DNA from: an uncultured bacterium
GTDB taxonomy: Bacteria; Bacillota; Clostridia; Oscillospirales; Acutalibacteraceae
Assembly: GCA_934875675.1 (NCBI GenBank)
Contig: CAKXIK010000009.1
Span: 6,496-70,495 of the forward strand
Direction of reading: 5' to 3'
DNA length: 64,000 bases
The position numbers were made by a program, and so were the translations under genes. Of the stretch, positions 61,815 to 64,000 are shown one piece after another (positions within the stretch are counted from its first letter, which is position 1; every line of letters starts with the position of its first letter). A model generated the notes under the pieces. The model was not told where the DNA came from and searched no databases. It saw nothing but the letters and a program-made list of their open reading frames with translations.

Positions 61815-63584
61815 TTAATCCGCGAAATCTGAGGCATTTGAATATTGATATTCAATTCCGTTCAAAGAATACGTGTCATCATCTATTTTTTGAATTTCTT
61901 GTGCAGAACCATTGGGCTGAACCTGAATTTGAATGGAGCTGTCCGTTTTGGTATAGGTAAAACTGCGCTGGAATGTTCCATACGCTTGTTCCGGCATAAA
62001 CCAGAACGTCCAGCCGATTTCTTCGTTGGTCAACGTAATTTCATTCTCTGTTACCGCCGCATTAAATGTCAAATCCTCTAATTGAACGGTCTGGTTCAGC
62101 GTGTAACCTTCTGTACCAAACGGCTTAAAGGTAAATCCAACCTGAGAACCATTGCCATCCAATGTAATAACCGCTTTACCGTCCGTCTGCTCAAACAGCA
62201 CATAGGAGGTTACCATGCCCGTGTTATCCTCATAAAAATCAAGGCCTTCTCCGGTTTCCTCATTGCTAAGATAAAAAACGGGATATTTTGCATCGGGGTC
62301 AACTGGATCCGTCACAGTTCCAAAGATGGTGGGATACTTCGTTTGAAGCTCACTCAACAACTCTGTTAAACCGGCTGAATCCTGTGTTGCGTCTGCCAGT
62401 ACAATGCGATTTTCATCAGAAATTTCCGGAATGATAACCTTTCCGCCATCCGTAATATTCTGATTAAAGGTTATATGAACTGCCAGCTTGATGGTGTCCA
62501 TTTCCCCAGAACAATCGATGGTACCGGAAATTTTATTGTTATCCACGGTATAATTCATCTTCATCGGCATTTCAACGCTAACGGTGGCGGTGCCTGATTT
62601 AAAAGAAACTGCACAGGATGTCTGGTTGGCAACCGTTTTTCTTCCCTCATCCTTTGTATCCGTATAATCTGCCTTTACAGAAATCACGGAATCATCTGCA
62701 TCCAAACTCACCGCCAACGTTCCCGTTCGTCCGGAATCTGTGACCGTCTGTGTTCCGTCCAGTGAAAGAGTAACTTGATCTTCTTCGCTCTGAATTGAGA
62801 TATTGCCTTTCAATGCATAATCTTTTCCGTCCTTATTCTGCATCGTCAGATTTGCAGAAACTTTATCGTTGTCATTCTGCGCCATATCAAAATTAATGGC
62901 AACCGTTTGATCTCGGTAAACATAGAATGTAATAGAAAATTGGCTGAGCTGTTTTACCTCGTCTTTCTCTGCAATCTCCCAAAGAGCATCAGAAATTGCC
63001 TTGCGCTGTGTCTCATCGGCCGCGAACGTCAACTTGGTGACGCCCTTTTGCATTGCACCATTAACCTCATACTCCACTTTTTCAGAAGAAATGGATGTGT
63101 CCGTAATCTGCGCAGCAACGGTATCCATTAGTTTTTTGAGTCCACTGCCCCCATTGTGTTTATCACTAAGTATCGTCAAATATTTTTCCCCGACTTCCGG
63201 AAATCCGACAAAAATATTTAAATCTTTTGTTAGATAGGCAGTAATGGGCATTTTTTCTTCGTCTACCGTGACAGAACCGTCCCATGCGACACTTTTACTT
63301 GCAATATCCTCAATTCCATGGAGCACCAGTTCGCCCAAGGAGTAATCTACACCATTTTCTTGTTGTGTAAACTGAAAGGAAAGATTTTGTTCCAGTCCTT
63401 TAGCTTCCGAGTAGTCTGGAAGCAATAATCCTGCTTTTAAATAATTTAAAAAGTATTGTCCTGCAGAAATTGCAGCATTTTTAAATTGCTCCGATGGTGT
63501 TTTTGTCTTGGTGCATGCTCCAAAACTAAATAAAACAGAAACACTCAACAATGTTGCTAAAATAATTGAAATTCTTTTCTTCAT
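61815..63584 (-). CDS. Large lipoprotein of unknown function
   Basis: 589 residues. Signal peptide MKKRISIILATLLSVSVLF with lipobox FGAC (Cys about 24), then ACTKTKTPSEQF. The rest is long beta-rich sequence with many alternating Thr/Asp/Lys patterns and no known catalytic motif; the middle has repeated edge-like strands (AVSLDADDSVISVKADYTD, ANLTMQNKDGKDYALKGNIS). It is probably exported and anchored on the outer face of the membrane. ATG 63584 has GAAAGGA about 9 bases upstream; earlier in-frame starts are not supported. Single-gene unit near the rRNA operon. Confidence 0.75.
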   Translation of the reverse strand: MKKRISIILATLLSVSVLFSFGACTKTKTPSEQFKNAAISAGQYFLNYLKAGLLLPDYSEAKGLEQNLSFQFTQQENGVDYSLGELVLHGIEDIASKSVAWDGSVTVDEEKMPITAYLTKDLNIFVGFPEVGEKYLTILSDKHNGGSGLKKLMDTVAAQITDTSISSEKVEYEVNGAMQKGVTKLTFAADETQRKAISDALWEIAEKDEVKQLSQFSITFYVYRDQTVAINFDMAQNDNDKVSANLTMQNKDGKDYALKGNISIQSEEDQVTLSLDGTQTVTDSGRTGTLAVSLDADDSVISVKADYTDTKDEGRKTVANQTSCAVSFKSGTATVSVEMPMKMNYTVDNNKISGTIDCSGEMDTIKLAVHITFNQNITDGGKVIIPEISDENRIVLADATQDSAGLTELLSELQTKYPTIFGTVTDPVDPDAKYPVFYLSNEETGEGLDFYEDNTGMVTSYVLFEQTDGKAVITLDGNGSQVGFTFKPFGTEGYTLNQTVQLEDLTFNAAVTENEITLTNEEIGWTFWFMPEQAYGTFQRSFTYTKTDSSIQIQVQPNGSAQEIQKIDDDTYSLNGIEYQYSNASDFAD

Positions 63585-63723
63585 ACAGTTCATTCCTTTC
63601 ATCAGAGGGAAACCTTTAAAATATAGACGTGGAATTGTTTGTAAAACTAAAAACACTGCTCAATTACTTTCCTACTATGTATTAGTGTATCAAATCAGAC
63701 AAAGACTGTCAACTTAAAAACAC

Positions 63724-63749
63724 AAAAAAAGACAGCATTTCTGCTGTCC
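63724..63749 (-). terminator. Rho-independent terminator of the rRNA operon
   Basis: On the minus strand, AGGACAGCAGAAATGCTGTC then T7 (AGGACAGCAG/CTGCTGTC). It lies about 100 bases after the 23S rRNA end. Confidence 0.85.
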
Positions 63750-63848
63750 TAAACATTTACATTCACAGAGCAATTTGCGCCCTGAAAACTGAACAAAATA
63801 TACTGCTTGAGAAGAAGTGACAAAAGACTTTTCCACACAAACGATGGA

Positions 63849-64000
63849 CAAGCCCTCGACCTATTAGTACTGCCAAGCTAAACGCCTCGCGACGCTTACA
63901 CACGCAGCCTATCAACCTTGTAGTCCTCAAGGGGTCTTAACAACTTACGTTGTGGGATATCTTATCTTGGAGACGGCTTCACGCTTAGATGCTTTCAGCG
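63849..64000 (-). rRNA. 23S ribosomal RNA, 3' end (truncated by window edge)
   Basis: The minus strand reads CGCTGAAAGCATCTAAGCG, then AGTACTAATAGGTCGAGGGC, the highly conserved 3' end of bacterial 23S rRNA. The rest lies outside the window. The 100 bases between its 3' end and the terminator contain a short conserved spacer element (TTCAGTTTTCAGGG on the minus strand) but no 5S rRNA that I can recognise. The exact 3' end is uncertain by a few bases. Confidence 0.95.

Noticed and set aside
1..64000. CRISPR arrays, prophage genes, tRNA genes, integron or conjugation genes
   Set aside because: No direct repeat-spacer pattern, integrase, phage structural genes or tRNA cloverleaf was seen by eye. 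A tRNAscan-SE and CRISPR finder run would be decisive.

Overview
This 64 kb window looks like chromosomal DNA of a Gram-positive Clostridia-class Firmicute, probably of the Oscillospiraceae/Ruminococcaceae group. The basis is: strong AGAAAGGAGG-type ribosome binding sites, YesM/YesN-type two-component systems, Lpl-type carbohydrate ABC transporters without their own ATPase, a hisS-aspS pair, a CarD-type regulator, a membrane pyrophosphatase, lipoproteins with lipoboxes, and mid-range G+C. The genus-level affiliation is inference. Most genes are compact and intact, with clear promoters and Rho-independent terminators. The only mobile DNA seen is a short IS3-like remnant near 33.1 kb. The window ends inside the 3' end of a 23S rRNA gene on the minus strand.

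Region by region. 1-16.7 kb is a glycan-scavenging locus. It holds a truncated YesM-type kinase, GH38 alpha-mannosidase, GH4 enzyme, BadF-type sugar kinase and NagB-like deaminase; then two permeases and a lipoprotein binding protein of a carbohydrate ABC importer; a second YesM-type kinase on the other strand; a GH20 beta-hexosaminidase; an unrecognised propeller-like protein; and a compact REC-AraC response regulator. Together they read as import and trimming of a mannose- and N-acetylhexosamine-containing glycan, feeding GlcNAc phosphorylation and glucosamine-6-phosphate deamination. 17-22.8 kb carries a single-span membrane protein, an MFS transporter, and hisS-aspS. 22.8-27.6 kb (minus) has a GNAT acetyltransferase and a heterodimeric ABC exporter with a small partner gene. 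27.8-31.3 kb has a 39-codon small gene with its own promoter and terminator, a GH123-like protein and a Gfo/Idh/MocA oxidoreductase. 31.4-36.4 kb has a CarD-type regulator, small hypotheticals, the IS remnant, a lipoprotein, and a membrane pyrophosphatase preceded by a promoter, a structured leader and an intrinsic terminator.

36.8-47.7 kb has a ribbon-helix-helix-like protein, a cysteine synthase homologue, a DUF975-like membrane protein, leuB, a histidine phosphatase, an XRE regulator, an unusual nucleotidyltransferase-CYTH fusion, a DUF4432-type epimerase relative, and two unrecognised membrane proteins. 47.7-56.5 kb is a peptide-type ABC importer operon (binding protein, OppB, OppC, OppD, OppF, then small membrane proteins). 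Its binding protein and OppC are both much larger than usual; OppC carries about 270 extra extracytoplasmic residues arranged as degenerate repeats. 56.7-63.7 kb has an asparaginase, an S66 carboxypeptidase with a PfoR-like permease behind a palindromic operator candidate, an MnmM-like tRNA methyltransferase, a HAD hydrolase, and a large lipoprotein, then the rRNA operon end.

The strongest leads for something undescribed are the structured leader upstream of the pyrophosphatase, the nucleotidyltransferase-CYTH fusion, the enlarged OppC/binding-protein pair, the 39-aa cysteine-containing small gene, and the unusual rRNA operon end without a visible 5S gene. Function calls come from motif and family recognition by eye; no database search was run.
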